Of a DNA stretch of 48,366 nt, positions 47,857 through 48,366 are shown piece by piece. Each line of letters starts with the position of its first letter. Positions within the stretch are counted from its first letter, which is position 1. Both the position numbers and the translations under genes were made by a program. This DNA comes from Myxococcales bacterium (GTDB lineage: Bacteria; Myxococcota_A; Polyangia; Polyangiales; Polyangiaceae): positions 1 through 48,366 of the forward strand of contig JANYHK010000039.1 in NCBI GenBank assembly GCA_025359105.1. The letters run 5' to 3'. The notes below the pieces were generated by a model, which was not told the DNA's origin, ran no database searches, and was given only the letters and a program-made list of their open reading frames with translations.

Positions 47857-47940
47857 GACACGTGTCGAGCCCGATGGGTGCCCGGTGGCGCTCACGAACC
47901 ACCTTGTTTCAGGCTGAAAAGTGTTAACTTTTAAACACCT
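47857..47940. promoter_or_regulatory. candidate operator region of the island operon
   Basis: Upstream of the RHH gene are a perfect 10-bp palindrome GACACGTGTC (47857-47866) and an unusually A/T-rich imperfect inverted repeat GTGTTAACTTTTAAACAC (47921-47938). The A/T-rich stretch stands out in this GC-rich DNA and is probably where RNA polymerase or the RHH repressor binds. A clear -35/-10 pair could not be fixed. Confidence 0.45.
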
Positions 47941-47982
47941 GACGCGTATCCCACCTTTCTTTCGGTGGGCGCGTCGATTTGC

Positions 47983-48366
47983 TTAGTCCTCGGGGTCCGT
48001 GCGTCCGCTCGCGTCGACCTTCGGGGGTGCGTCGTTCTTCAAGACGACGACGAGCCCGCGCGTCATCGCGTCGAGCATCGCCTTGTTGGAGGTCCTGAGC
48101 TCGGCGAGGTGCTCCTGCATCTGAGCCTGCATCTCCTGGTCCTTCAGGTACTGTGCCGCGTACTTTTTTCCGGACGCGTCGGTTGGCGAGGTCGGCGCCT
48201 CCGCGATCCACTTCCTGACGGTCTCGTCGTTCTGCGTGTTCACCTTTGAACCGAAGCCGAGGTCCCGTCGCTCGTCGGCGACGCGCTTCGCCATCGCGTC
48301 GGTCGCCGTCGCGAGCGCGGCCTCCGTCTCGTCGCCCTGCTTCGCCTGGGCCTCGGTGATCTTTGT
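47983..48366 (-). CDS. 3' part of a helical hypothetical island protein
   Basis: The frame is open from the right edge of the window and stops at 47983, giving at least 127 residues; an internal ATG at 48294 would give 103. The sequence is charged and largely helical (TEAQAKQGDETEAALATATDA region, then YLKDQEMQAQMQEHLAEL), probably coiled coil, with a Lys/Asp-rich tail. No domain recognised. It is transcribed towards the RHH gene but separated from it by 150 bp containing the putative operator, so it may be a separate unit. Confidence 0.6.
   Translation of the reverse strand, partial: TKITEAQAKQGDETEAALATATDAMAKRVADERRDLGFGSKVNTQNDETVRKWIAEAPTSPTDASGKKYAAQYLKDQEMQAQMQEHLAELRTSNKAMLDAMTRGLVVVLKNDAPPKVDASGRTDPED

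Noticed and set aside
1-48366. CRISPR arrays, rRNA genes, riboswitches, replication origins, insertion sequences with transposase
   Set aside because: I looked for regularly spaced repeats, conserved rRNA segments and transposase motifs while reading and saw none; short-period duplications found are only the two at gene starts and the small operator-like repeats.

Overview
The window is very GC-rich, with a strong G/C bias at third codon positions. It is dense in lipoproteins that have Asp/Gly/Ala-rich linkers or Cys-rich repeats after the lipobox, and it has many start/stop-overlapping operons. It also carries a REC-EAL protein, a Lon protease, M1 and M16 peptidases and GMC oxidoreductases. 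This is the style of a predatory or soil Myxococcota chromosome, most likely the Polyangia/Polyangiales. That assignment is inference from gene content and no marker gene was compared.

Layout. (1) 1-1957 is the right end of one integrative element: a partial gene, a small gene, and a tyrosine integrase whose 3' end reads through an intact tRNA-Leu(UAA). (2) 1970-2100 is a long palindromic element. (3) 2111-9236 is mostly minus strand: a Cys-rich lipoprotein, a remnant of a membrane-protein gene, a metallophosphoesterase, a lipoprotein, an M1 aminopeptidase lipoprotein and two small unknown genes. (4) 9261-14076, plus strand: an active/inactive M16 peptidase pair, a RavA-like MoxR ATPase and tsaB. 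(5) 14095-17015: small lipoproteins, a DUF2279/YfiM-like protein and an alpha/beta hydrolase. (6) 17148-23261, plus strand: Lon, a membrane HELAH peptidase with TPRs, and a ThrE-type exporter. (7) 23266-29773, minus strand: a REC-EAL c-di-GMP phosphodiesterase, a 1279-residue lipoprotein and a FadL-type outer-membrane channel. (8) 29927-31940, minus strand: a copper type II monooxygenase-like (PHM/DBM-like) lipoprotein and a partner lipoprotein. (9) 32277-34729, minus strand: a cholesterol-oxidase-like GMC enzyme and its gluconate-dehydrogenase-subunit-3-like partner. (10) 34847-44147, plus strand and divergent from (9): seven tightly packed genes. These are a GMC oxidoreductase lipoprotein, a lipase paralogue lacking its nucleophile, an intact lipase, a small Cys lipoprotein, an RND/MMPL exporter, a LolA-like periplasmic protein and a predicted outer-membrane barrel. 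A convergent LysR regulator follows. (11) 45208-48366: tRNA-Phe(GAA) and the left end of a second element with a paralogous integrase, a GIY-YIG nuclease and a ribbon-helix-helix regulator.

Two signals stand out. First, the two integrases are clear paralogues, each with its 3' end running into a tRNA gene. The coding DNA abutting each tRNA carries the same 11-bp sequence (TTTACCCCAGG) in different reading frames, so it is probably kept as an attachment or integrase-binding site rather than as protein. Second, the divergent GMC modules plus the lipase/RND/LolA-like/barrel operon look like a dedicated envelope lipid- or sterol-handling system. In it one lipase copy has Ser replaced by Ala in the nucleophile elbow. 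Both interpretations are inference built on visible motifs and gene order.
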